DNA of 64,000 nucleotides from Evansella alkalicola (lineage in GTDB: Bacteria; Bacillota; Bacilli; Bacillales; Salisediminibacteriaceae), in contig NZ_JAHQCR010000088.1 of NCBI RefSeq assembly GCF_019042735.1, forward strand, positions 186,001 to 250,000. The letters run 5' to 3'. Positions 1 to 7,617 of the stretch are shown here, piece after piece. The position numbers and the translations under genes were made by a program. The notes under the pieces are model-generated. The model saw nothing but the letters and a program-made list of their open reading frames with translations, had not been told where the DNA came from and did no database searches. Numbering within the stretch: the stretch's first letter is position 1; every line of letters begins with the position of its first letter.

Positions 1-987
1 TACAATCAGATCATTTAAACCTAATTCTGTTGAGTTAAGCTTAACCATGTTAATTTTAACACTTTGGCCTTGGTTTGGGCCAATTTGGAATACAAAACTA
101 AAGTCATCGGTGTCAACTGGATTAACCACTGGATCTTCTCCCGGAACAACTGGATCCTCTACAGGTTCTGTTAGATCTTCTCCTGGAACTTCTGGATCTT
201 CTACAGGTTCTGTTGGATCTTCTCCCGGTACTTCTGGATCCTCTATAGGTTCTGTTGGATCTTCTCCCGGTACTTCTGGATCCTCTATAGGTTCTGTTGG
301 ATCTTCTCCTGGAACTTCTGGATCCTCTATAGGTTCTGTTGGATCTTCTCCTGGAACTTCTGGATCCTCTGTAGGTTCTGTTGGATCTTCTCCTGGAACT
401 TCTGGATCCTCTGTAGGTTCTGTTGGACCTTCTCCTGGAACTTCTGGATCCTCTGTAGGTTCTGTTGGACCTTCTCCTGGAATTACTAGATCTTCTCCTG
501 CACCATTTTCAATATCTTCTACCTCACCAACTTCAGGATCAACAGGAACAATTGGGTTTTCAGATACTCTACTTGGAGACAATAGATTCTTATTGTTAAA
601 CTGAGTTTTTTCAGAGATACCATTAATTTCTTCAATTAATTGTTCCATTTCTTTCATTATATGACCTAGGTCTTCATCGCTGTATGTTCCATTAGCTCCC
701 TGAACGGAAAGCTCTCGCATACGTTGTAGCATAGAGTGCATTTCCTGCATGGCACCTTCCGCAGTTTGAATAAGGGAAATACCATCTAACGCATTTCTTT
801 CCGCCTGTTTTAAGCCACGAATTTGTGATCGCATTTTCTCTGAAATTGCAAGTCCTGCCGCGTCATCTGAAGCGCGATTAATACGTAGACCAGAAGATAA
901 TTTCTCTAAGTTTTTAGAAGTATTATTTTGATTTTGATATAAGTTTCTGTAAGCATTTAGAGCCTGGATATTATTGTTAATTTTCAT
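1..987 (-). CDS. hag: Flagellin, 5' part, with acidic Pro-rich repeat domain (runs off window)
   Basis: Encodes the flagellar filament subunit; only the first 329 codons are in the window. The start ATG at 985-987 gives MKINNNIQALNAYRN, and the N-terminal D0/D1 helices follow, with the typical LSSGLRINRASDDAAGLAIS stretch. After about residue 140 the usual variable domain is replaced by about eight copies of a 14-residue unit of the form PEVPGEDPTEPxED (42-bp DNA period, about positions 136-490). Folded flagellin-like sequence then resumes (FQIGPNQGQSVKIN), so the frame stays open through the repeats and this is not a pseudogene as far as seen. The C-terminal D1/D0 lies outside. A FliS-like gene lies directly upstream. 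The long repeat ORF on the opposite strand is a shadow. Confidence 0.9.
   Translation of the reverse strand, partial: MKINNNIQALNAYRNLYQNQNNTSKNLEKLSSGLRINRASDDAAGLAISEKMRSQIRGLKQAERNALDGISLIQTAEGAMQEMHSMLQRMRELSVQGANGTYSDEDLGHIMKEMEQLIEEINGISEKTQFNNKNLLSPSRVSENPIVPVDPEVGEVEDIENGAGEDLVIPGEGPTEPTEDPEVPGEGPTEPTEDPEVPGEDPTEPTEDPEVPGEDPTEPIEDPEVPGEDPTEPIEDPEVPGEDPTEPIEDPEVPGEDPTEPVEDPEVPGEDLTEPVEDPVVPGEDPVVNPVDTDDFSFVFQIGPNQGQSVKINMVKLNSTELGLNDLIV
136..490. repeat. 42-bp tandem repeat inside flagellin gene
   Basis: About eight tandem 42-bp units, each coding for 14 residues on the minus strand. Units differ at a few positions, for example Thr, Ile or Val before Glu-Asp, and GEGPTEP against GEDPTEP. 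Homogenised neighbours and length in whole codons suggest in-frame expansion by slippage or unequal crossing-over. The units contain no spacers, so this is not a CRISPR array. Confidence 0.95.
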
Positions 988-1003
988 TATGATAGCCCCC
1001 TAA

Positions 1004-1420
1004 TCAATCTATAAACATACTATTTTGTTCATATACGTTTGTCTTTTGTTTTAGATGCTTTGGTTGAACATCAACATTTTTCTTTTGCGCTTTATGCCAA
1101 GCTGTTGCAAGAGTGGATAAATGTCCATGTACTTCATCTATTAAATCTGTATTTTTACTAAAATTTGCTTCAATAACCTTGTCAGCCATATAGTTATATA
1201 AGGCGTCCAGTTGGTCTGCAATAATTCCTGCCTCGTAATTTAACCCAGCGCCTAACCGTTCTAATATATCACTCACTTTTTGCAAATGAACATTGGCATT
1301 GGCATAGTTATTTTTATTGATAGCTAATTTTGCTTCTTCTAGGTTATCTAAACCGGCTTCATACAACAAAGCTGTTATTTCCTGCGCTGTTTTCTTATGT
1401 AACGCTTCTTTTGAAATCAA
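1004..1420 (-). CDS. FliS-like flagellar chaperone
   Basis: Small all-helical protein of the FliS family, which binds the flagellin C-terminus in the cytosol and keeps it export-competent. Residues such as AQEITALLYEAGLDNLEEAK and LDALYNYMADKVIEAN match the usual FliS pattern (LTLMLYNG..., LxxLYxYxxxxLxxAN). I chose the TTG at 1420 because a GGGGGAT Shine-Dalgarno lies six bases upstream; a longer frame to 1435 has no good ribosome binding site. It sits beside flagellin, so it may be a dedicated chaperone for the repeat-bearing filament protein. Whether another FliS exists elsewhere in the genome cannot be seen. Confidence 0.75.
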   Translation of the reverse strand: MISKEALHKKTAQEITALLYEAGLDNLEEAKLAINKNNYANANVHLQKVSDILERLGAGLNYEAGIIADQLDALYNYMADKVIEANFSKNTDLIDEVHGHLSTLATAWHKAQKKNVDVQPKHLKQKTNVYEQNSMFID

Positions 1421-1482
1421 TGCTTTATCCCCCAATACTTCTATAATGCTCTACACTCTTTATCGACATTAATTCTGATAAT

Positions 1483-1782
1483 TTAATAGTTTTGTTCCAT
1501 TTCTTCTAATAATAATAGTATTTCAGCCATGACCGCATACAGTTGTGGAGGAATATTGTCCCCTAAATCCATATCAATCAAGTTTTCTAATAGTCCTAAA
1601 TTCTCTTCCATTGGAATCTCATGTTCTTTCGCTAATTCAATTATTTTTTGAGCTACATGGCCTTTTCCTTGAGCAACTATCTTTGGTTGATCATCGGCCT
1701 TATCATCATATTTGATGACTGCAGCAGATGGACCATTGACCTCACGACGCTTAATATGATTAAAATGCTTAGTTACCATCAT
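1483..1782 (-). CDS. ylqH: FlhB C-terminal-domain-like protein (YlqH family)
   Basis: A 99-residue stand-alone version of the cytosolic C-terminal domain of the type III export switch protein FlhB. It aligns with FlhB through VIKYD...PKIVAQGKGHVAQKIIELA and IPMEENLGLLENL. The autocleavage NPTH motif of true FlhB is replaced by NGPS, so self-cleavage is not expected. The start overlaps the stop of the YlqG-like gene by 4 bp, so the two are translationally coupled. B. subtilis has the same pair (ylqG-ylqH). Function is unproven even in model species; substrate-specificity switching is a guess from homology. Confidence 0.8.
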   Translation of the reverse strand: MMVTKHFNHIKRREVNGPSAAVIKYDDKADDQPKIVAQGKGHVAQKIIELAKEHEIPMEENLGLLENLIDMDLGDNIPPQLYAVMAEILLLLEEMEQNY

Positions 1783-3872
1783 ACTTTAAAATCAAATCCT
1801 TTCTTCGTAAGGGTAGGTGAAAACCGTTCCTTACTCTGCTCCTTCTCCTTGACAACAGGGGCTTCTTCCTCATTCAGTTTGGAAAATTGAAGTCCTTGGA
1901 CATAAAAGCCTACTTCTTTTAAACGCTCAATATACTTCAAAGCAATCGGCTCTACTTTTTCTTTGAATGATACTTGGTCGTTTTTCAACGTTACTTGTAA
2001 TGCCCGTTCCGTTACATTTAACGATATCCCCACTTCTCCCATTTTCTTTGTTTCGATTAAGAAGTAAAGACTACAATTTTCCCAGTCAACCTTTTCTCCA
2101 TTTTTCTTTGAATTTACATATACTTGGAGATTCTCTGACTGCCCTTTTAATAAAATTGGCAACTGTAGCATAAGCATCTGCATATTCTGTTGATGTTCGG
2201 AACGACTTAACAGTTGCTGTCCTGTAATGTTCTGCAACGCTTGTTGAGCGGTTGACTGTTTATTACCATCAGAATCATTTTGCATCTGCAATAATATTGA
2301 TTTTAAGTTCCTTTGATGTCCCTCTGACATTTGCTCACGGCCTGATGACAGCATTTGTGCTATTTCAGATTCCCTTGTTAACCCCATTGTTCGAATCCCT
2401 TCAAAGACATTTCTAGGAGATCCATCATTATACGTAAGGGACCGTGTTGTAGTATCCATTAATTGGTTTAGTCGATGAGTATCAGGTCTTGGCGTATGCC
2501 ATTCCTGCTCGTTTTTCATATAGTGCATCACTTTTTGTGATGAAGGTTTAAATAAAATTTTATCTAACTGTTGCTGAACCTCCCGCACAATTTGGTTAGC
2601 TTGGTGATGGTCACCTCTATTTAGAAGGTTCTTGGCTTCAGCTAAGCGGCTACTTGCTTCTAGAACACTTTTTTCTGTTTTCATATCAGCATATAAAAGC
2701 CAATCTTGCTTCAACAGTGTTTGGTCCAACTGTCTAATGACCGTCTCTAGCATTGGCTTCACTTGTTGAACAGATTGAGCTTTAAATTGATTCATTAATA
2801 TAGATATCCTTGCTAATTGGCGGGATGTATCCCTTTGAAAAGCCTTAAACTCATCTGTTGCACTTGCTAACCTCTCCGTCACCTGAGTAATTAATATATC
2901 CTTAGATGCCCCTGTAACCTTCTGTTGTATTTCATTTGAGATATATCGCAACGCCTCTTCCCTTGATGGGTTTGATGCCTCTGCTTGCGCAGAAATCATT
3001 TGCTCCACTTGTTGGATGGCATTCATAGCTAATTGTCGCCCTTTTAACTCTCTACCGTTCTCCACACTGTCTACAGCTTTGTTCAGTGCCTCATTAATAA
3101 GCTGCACTGCTTCTGTGGAAAATGAAGATTGCCACAAATCTGATCGTACATTCTCTAGAGCAAGAAGAATATTTGGCTCGTTGCTAATATTTTTTGCCCA
3201 TTGTGCTAAAAGGACATGAAAATCATTCTTCCTTTGGGCTTGATGACCTGTCCCCTCGACTGTACTTGAAGTTACAGTTGTTTGATACTGACTAGTTGAA
3301 CTATTAGTATCCTTTATGGATTGAATATGTTCATGAACACTTCTTCCGTGTAGTGCCTCATGTACTGCTCGTAAATGATCACTTGTCGGTGGCAATCCCT
3401 TATTAATGAGGTGATCAACTGTTTCTGCCCGACTTGCAGCATCACCCTTCTGGGAAAAATATTGTTTAAGGTCTTGCACCGATTCCCTAGTAAGGGGAAT
3501 ATTATTATCTGAAAACCTCTGAAGTGCAGAACGAAGCTCGGGGGAAAACTCCCTATTGTTTATTTGGATATGAGGATCCTTTGCTCCCTTTTCCTGAGCT
3601 GAAGCGTTAGGTTTCTCTCCACCCTTCCTGCTATTTTCAGAGACGCTAACTTTTATGCCATCTCCTGTCCGTTCTTCCACTTTTACGAACACCCTGTCAC
3701 CGTCTGGCACCTTTCCTGAAAAGGTAGCTTTTACTTCCTGACCCCTAATGGAAATAACAGCTTCCCGCTCATTCATTCGCGATTCTATTTTTGCGTGATA
3801 GTGTTCCCCTTCCTTGATTAGAGAGGAACGATCATTTGTTGACATATTTATTTTAACTGTGTTAATTTCCAT
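1779..3872 (-). CDS. ylqG: YlqG-like protein with FliK-type C-terminal domain
   Basis: A 697-residue protein with a long, Gln- and Lys-rich, mostly helical N-terminal part and a globular C-terminal domain (about residues 560-670) resembling the hook-length control FliK/Flg_hook domain. Position upstream of, and overlapping, the FlhB-like gene mimics the FliK-FlhB partnership of the flagellar export apparatus. No signal peptide or membrane segment is visible. The hook-length role is inferred from context and domain shape; sequence outside the C-terminal domain is not recognisable. Confidence 0.65.
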   Translation of the reverse strand: MEINTVKINMSTNDRSSLIKEGEHYHAKIESRMNEREAVISIRGQEVKATFSGKVPDGDRVFVKVEERTGDGIKVSVSENSRKGGEKPNASAQEKGAKDPHIQINNREFSPELRSALQRFSDNNIPLTRESVQDLKQYFSQKGDAASRAETVDHLINKGLPPTSDHLRAVHEALHGRSVHEHIQSIKDTNSSTSQYQTTVTSSTVEGTGHQAQRKNDFHVLLAQWAKNISNEPNILLALENVRSDLWQSSFSTEAVQLINEALNKAVDSVENGRELKGRQLAMNAIQQVEQMISAQAEASNPSREEALRYISNEIQQKVTGASKDILITQVTERLASATDEFKAFQRDTSRQLARISILMNQFKAQSVQQVKPMLETVIRQLDQTLLKQDWLLYADMKTEKSVLEASSRLAEAKNLLNRGDHHQANQIVREVQQQLDKILFKPSSQKVMHYMKNEQEWHTPRPDTHRLNQLMDTTTRSLTYNDGSPRNVFEGIRTMGLTRESEIAQMLSSGREQMSEGHQRNLKSILLQMQNDSDGNKQSTAQQALQNITGQQLLSRSEHQQNMQMLMLQLPILLKGQSENLQVYVNSKKNGEKVDWENCSLYFLIETKKMGEVGISLNVTERALQVTLKNDQVSFKEKVEPIALKYIERLKEVGFYVQGLQFSKLNEEEAPVVKEKEQSKERFSPTLTKKGFDFKV

Positions 3873-3955
3873 TGCTCATACACTTCCTGTTAAAGTGAAT
3901 TTATCTATACTTATATATCGGTACAAAACTAAAAAAGTTAAGAGAAATGAAAAAA

Positions 3956-3975
3956 CGACAGTTTGATAACTGTCG
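3956..3975 (-). terminator. Rho-independent terminator after dinB
   Basis: Perfect 8-bp stem CGACAGTT / AACTGTCG with a 4-base loop, followed on the minus strand by a run of T. It ends the polymerase IV transcript 15 bp after its stop codon. Confidence 0.85.
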
Positions 3976-3990
3976 GTAAATGCTTCCACC

Positions 3991-5283
3991 TTAATCTTTT
4001 TTCTTATACAACCCGTCCCTTAAGAAATCCTTTTCTAAGCTAGTTCCCCGCTTTTTTTTATCCCTCAATTGGTCACTTTTGTCTTTCCCTAATTGCGTTC
4101 CTTTTAATAAAGCACTTTCTCCATATTTGTTTCTCAACTTATCGACTACACCACTCAATTTTTCTTCTTTTTCGTCCCTCTCATAAGAAAATAAATCGAG
4201 CTGCTTATATGCGTTCCCTTTTTCTACTAAGTCCATTGCTGTAACACCAAGAAGTCGGACTGCTTCCCCATTCCAATATTTATTCCATAGCTGCCACGAT
4301 GCCTCAAGTATGTCTTGATGAGAACTAATAGGGTGGGGAAGCTTACTACTTCTAGTTATCGTATTCCAATTATGATATCTAATTGTAATTTGAATATTCC
4401 CAGCGTAGACTCCTTTTTTACGAATCCGTCTACCTACTGAATCTGACAAATTCATGAATGTCTTTCGAATCACAGCAATATTTTTCTCATCTTTTGGTAA
4501 GGTAGTAGAATTACCTATACTTTTAAATTCTTCTACAGCATGGGGATCAACTAGACTTAGATCTATTCCGTGTGCCCTCTCATGAATTCTTAAACCGTGC
4601 ACCCCTAATTTTGATTGGAGCTTCATGGGATCTGTTTTGGCAATATCACCGATCGTAATAATACCCATGCGAGTTAGCTTTTCTGCTGTCTTTTTTCCAA
4701 TTCCGTGCATTTCGACGGTTGGTAGATGCCATAGCTTTTCCTGTACTTCCCGTTTCCGAAGAATGGTTATACCCATAGGTTTTTTCATGTCACTTGCTGT
4801 TTTCGCCAAAAATTTATTAGGTGCAATTCCAATACTGCAAGGTAAATTTAATTCATGTTTCAGACGTTTCTGTATATGAATGGCTAATTGTATTGGGTTC
4901 ATTCCTATGTTTACATGAGTCACGTCCATGTATCCTTCATCAATGGAAACAGGCTCTACTAAAGGGGTATACTCATATAAAACTTGAAACATTCTAGTTG
5001 ATGCTTCCCTATAACGGTCAAAATTTGGTTCTCTCACAAGGAGTCCAGGGCATAGCTTCAGCGCTTCCCACAATGGCATCGGAGCGTGGACTCCTTTTGC
5101 TCGCGCTTCATAATTGGCAGTTACAACAATTCCACGTCTTGCTTCGGCATTTCCTGCAATGGCCAAGGGCTTTCCTCTTAGCTCCGGGTCATAGGCTGTC
5201 TCGACCGAAGCATAAAAACTATTCATATCAACATGAAAGATAACTTTACTTCTTGCGCCTTTCCCCTCAGTCACCGGTATCAC
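3991..5283 (-). CDS. dinB: DNA polymerase IV (Y-family, YqjH-like)
   Basis: Low-fidelity translesion DNA polymerase. The N-terminal palm carries the catalytic acidic motifs FHVDMNSFYASVE and SIDEGYMDV. A helix-hairpin-helix thumb (HGIGKKTAEKLTRMGI) and a little-finger domain follow. A clamp-binding pentapeptide QLDLF sits near residue 361, followed by a 65-residue charged tail. Length of 430 residues is normal for Bacillus PolIV. It is transcribed alone, with its own terminator. Regulation by LexA cannot be decided: no clear LexA box was found just upstream. Confidence 0.93.
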   Translation of the reverse strand: MIPVTEGKGARSKVIFHVDMNSFYASVETAYDPELRGKPLAIAGNAEARRGIVVTANYEARAKGVHAPMPLWEALKLCPGLLVREPNFDRYREASTRMFQVLYEYTPLVEPVSIDEGYMDVTHVNIGMNPIQLAIHIQKRLKHELNLPCSIGIAPNKFLAKTASDMKKPMGITILRKREVQEKLWHLPTVEMHGIGKKTAEKLTRMGIITIGDIAKTDPMKLQSKLGVHGLRIHERAHGIDLSLVDPHAVEEFKSIGNSTTLPKDEKNIAVIRKTFMNLSDSVGRRIRKKGVYAGNIQITIRYHNWNTITRSSKLPHPISSHQDILEASWQLWNKYWNGEAVRLLGVTAMDLVEKGNAYKQLDLFSYERDEKEEKLSGVVDKLRNKYGESALLKGTQLGKDKSDQLRDKKKRGTSLEKDFLRDGLYKKKD

Positions 5284-5461
5284 CTCACCATCATTAAAAC
5301 TATCTTCCCTTTTTTCAAGTGAAAAATCAAATAAAAAACATAGGAGAAATCTAGTTAGTTTTTCATAATTTTATAGCTTTCTTGAGTCGTCTGACTCTAT
5401 AATATTTTCTGAAATTATGATACGATTATGTAAACAATTAGTGGAAAGGCGGTTGATAATA

Positions 5462-5659
5462 TTGGATCAATCTATCCAACAAGAGTCTATCCACAATCTA
5501 GTATTATTACTCATTGTTGAAATATTAGCCCAATATGAAAGAAACGCGTGGCCGTCCCCAACGATTAGAGATCTTTCCTTAAAGATTGGTTATCCAGAAG
5601 AAACCATCCTTGAATCTATTGAGCTAGGAAGATTAGAACCTGTCAGTTTACTTCAATAA
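5462..5659 (+). CDS. Small conserved-type protein of unknown function
   Basis: A 65-residue protein starting at TTG 5462, nine bases after the Shine-Dalgarno AAAGGCGG; an ATG at 5417 would leave that site inside the gene. It lies divergently from dinB, the place where B. subtilis has the small gene yqzJ, which may be the counterpart. The sequence (SIHNLVLLLIVEILAQYERN, then PSPTIRDLSLKIGYPEETI) looks like a short helical DNA- or protein-binding fold, but no family is recognised with certainty. Confidence 0.6.
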   Translation: MDQSIQQESIHNLVLLLIVEILAQYERNAWPSPTIRDLSLKIGYPEETILESIELGRLEPVSLLQ

Positions 5660-5680
5660 GTAGCTGCAGGTTCTTTTTTG
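5635..5680 (+). terminator. Terminator overlapping the end of the small plus-strand gene
   Basis: Stem AGAACCTG (5635-5642) with CAGGTTCT (5667-5674) followed by TTTTTT. The upstream arm lies within the last codons of the small gene. Confidence 0.7.
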
Positions 5681-5712
5681 TGAATTGTTAGAAGCAGATT
5701 GCTCCTAAAATG

Positions 5713-5744
5713 AAAAAGCACCTTCCCCATTATGGAAAAGTGCT
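5713..5744 (-). terminator. Terminator of the MarR-family gene
   Basis: Imperfect hairpin with GAGCACTTTTCC paired to GGAAGGTGC on the minus strand, followed by a T-rich run. It lies directly after the regulator stop codon. Confidence 0.7.
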
Positions 5745-5750
5745 CGTGGT

Positions 5751-6239
5751 TCATTTTTCAAATTTTTGCTTAGTTTCTTCCACCCAATCTACAAATTCAC
5801 TTCCATGAAAGTGTTCATTTACACGCCGATGAAATTGAACAACTTCTTCTAAACCTTCAGGGTTCTCTTGCTTATACTTGTTTATAAAATCAAATAGCTT
5901 ATAATCTTTATGCTCTGATTCTTCACGTTTCTTCTTACCTTCTTCAGTTAATGTAATGTATGTTACCCTTAGGTCACTTACATCCTTAACAATCTCAACA
6001 AGTTGCTTTTGTTGAAGTCGTTTCATTATTTGCATAACAGTGGAACGGTCCCAAAGACCAATTTTTGCCACATCGGTTACAGATACTTTTTCTTTTGTGT
6101 ATACAATCCAGAGAACATGCTGCTCTGCAAGAGTTAGGCCAATATTTTGTGCATTGCTTTGCCATTCGTCCTCCAATACTTTCCCTAAACCTCGCATATA
6201 ATTTATTAATAAAACAGATTGATCATCAACTGCCATCAC
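5751..6239 (-). CDS. MarR-family transcriptional regulator, ScoC/Hpr-like
   Basis: A winged-helix DNA-binding regulator of 162 residues. The helix-turn-helix and wing (VSVTDVAKIGLWDRSTVMQ and LQQKQLVEIVKDVSDLRVTYI) match the MarR fold. The phrase LAEQHVLWIVYT resembles the start of ScoC/Hpr, the Bacillus repressor of proteases and sporulation-related genes. It is shorter than ScoC (about 200 residues), so orthology is uncertain. Likely a dimeric repressor; target genes are not visible here. Confidence 0.8.
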   Translation of the reverse strand: MMAVDDQSVLLINYMRGLGKVLEDEWQSNAQNIGLTLAEQHVLWIVYTKEKVSVTDVAKIGLWDRSTVMQIMKRLQQKQLVEIVKDVSDLRVTYITLTEEGKKKREESEHKDYKLFDFINKYKQENPEGLEEVVQFHRRVNEHFHGSEFVDWVEETKQKFEK

Positions 6240-6333
6240 TTCACACCCTTATTCTTTATTCGTATCCTTTATCCTAACATAGTAAATATATATAAATCCA
6301 TTATTATGTCCCTCACTATTTCCCCAACATAAA

Positions 6334-6381
6334 TAAGAGAGCAGTCTTAATTAGGATAAATACTTAGCCTCTGCTCTCTTA
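6334..6381. terminator. Long hairpin after the M20 peptidase gene
   Basis: Eleven-bp perfect stem TAAGAGAGCAG / CTGCTCTCTTA with a 26-base loop, between the peptidase stop and the MarR promoter region. The T-run is weak. Confidence 0.5.
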
Positions 6382-6415
6382 AAATATATTAGTTAAAAAT
6401 AATTTTTTTGGGAGT

Positions 6416-7525
6416 TTAACTCATTTTTATTAGTTCTAATACAAGCTCTGTTGTTTTTACCAGTTCTTCTATTGGCATTTTTTCATTCGTAGTATGAATA
6501 TCTTCATACCCAATCCCTAAATTAATTGACGGAATCCCTAGTCCTGCAATAATATTTGCATCACTTCCACCGCCACTTGTCTTTAGTTCAGGTTTTCTTC
6601 CAATGGATTCTATAGCACTCTTCACTCGATCCACTACAGGTTCACCATCTTTATGCTTAAACCCAGGGTATACAACATCGATTTGAACATCAACCTTTCC
6701 ACCCATCTCCATCGCTGCATCTTCAAATGCCTTTTTCATAGCCGCTGTTTGTTTTTTCATTTTTTCAGGGTCAAGGGATCTAGCTTCGGCCAATATATCC
6801 ACCCTATCACATACAATATTCGTTTGTGATCCACCTTCGAATCTACCTATATTTGCTGTTGTTTCTTCATCGATTCTACCTAAGGGCATTTGTGCTATCG
6901 CCTTCGAGGCAATAGTAATGGCAGAAACACCCTTTTCAGGTGCTACTCCTGCATGAGCAGTTTTGCCATAAACGGTTGCCCTTACTTTTGATTGTGTTGG
7001 AGCCGCAACAATGACCTTCCCAACCTCCCCGTCACTATCAAGGGCATATCCATAGCTTGCAATAATATCTTTTGCATTTAAAGCTCTAGCTCCGACTAAA
7101 CCAGACTCTTCCCCAACAGTGATAATGAATTGCACTGTATTGTGGGACTCTCCAGTCTCTTGTAAAATACGGATAGCCTCCAGCATTGCCGCCAAACCAG
7201 CTTTATCATCCGCTCCTAAAATGGTGGTACCATCTGATTTTATGTATCCACCTTCTTGGATAGGCGTTACTGATGTCCCTGGAACGACAGTGTCCATATG
7301 TGATGTAAAATATATGATCTCCCCTGCGCCGGTTCCCCTTAATGTACAGATTAAATTTCCAGCACCGTGGCCAGTAACTTGTATTGAATCATCTTCTTTT
7401 ACATCTAATCCAAGATCTGTGAATTTCTGTATTAAAACATCAGCAATTTCACGTTCATATTTTGTCTCAGAATCAATTTGAACTAACTCAATAAATTCAT
7501 TTACTAAACGTTCTTTGTTTACCAT
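6416..7525 (-). CDS. yqjE: M20-family metallopeptidase, PepT-like (YqjE)
   Basis: A 369-residue zinc aminopeptidase of the tripeptidase T-like M20 branch, expected to trim short peptides in the cytosol. Metal ligands and catalytic residues are visible: SHMDTV (His and Asp), LGADDKAG (bridging Asp), GEESGLVGA (catalytic Glu pair), HAGVAPEKG in the lid domain and SGGGSDAN near the C-terminus. B. subtilis has yqjE next to yqjD, as here. It follows the carboxyltransferase gene by 90 bp and may share its transcript. Confidence 0.88.
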   Translation of the reverse strand: MVNKERLVNEFIELVQIDSETKYEREIADVLIQKFTDLGLDVKEDDSIQVTGHGAGNLICTLRGTGAGEIIYFTSHMDTVVPGTSVTPIQEGGYIKSDGTTILGADDKAGLAAMLEAIRILQETGESHNTVQFIITVGEESGLVGARALNAKDIIASYGYALDSDGEVGKVIVAAPTQSKVRATVYGKTAHAGVAPEKGVSAITIASKAIAQMPLGRIDEETTANIGRFEGGSQTNIVCDRVDILAEARSLDPEKMKKQTAAMKKAFEDAAMEMGGKVDVQIDVVYPGFKHKDGEPVVDRVKSAIESIGRKPELKTSGGGSDANIIAGLGIPSINLGIGYEDIHTTNEKMPIEELVKTTELVLELIKMS

Positions 7526-7617
7526 TTACTTAATCCTCCGTATCCTTAATCATGCCGTAATCGGATATCCTCAAATATCCTCCATTACTTTAACATACTA
7601 ATTGGGACTAACCCAAT

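Noticed and set aside
45..60. ATGTTAATTTTAACAC, similar to the phage iteron
   Set aside because: Lies inside the flagellin coding sequence, single copy, two changes; chance match in AT-rich DNA.
136..490. CRISPR-like regular repeats
   Set aside because: Units are contiguous, 42 bp and in frame, with no unique spacers and no cas genes.
47..604. Long plus-strand ORF of Gly/Ser/Pro repeats
   Set aside because: It is the antisense image of the flagellin repeats; no ribosome site, and the minus frame codes flagellin.
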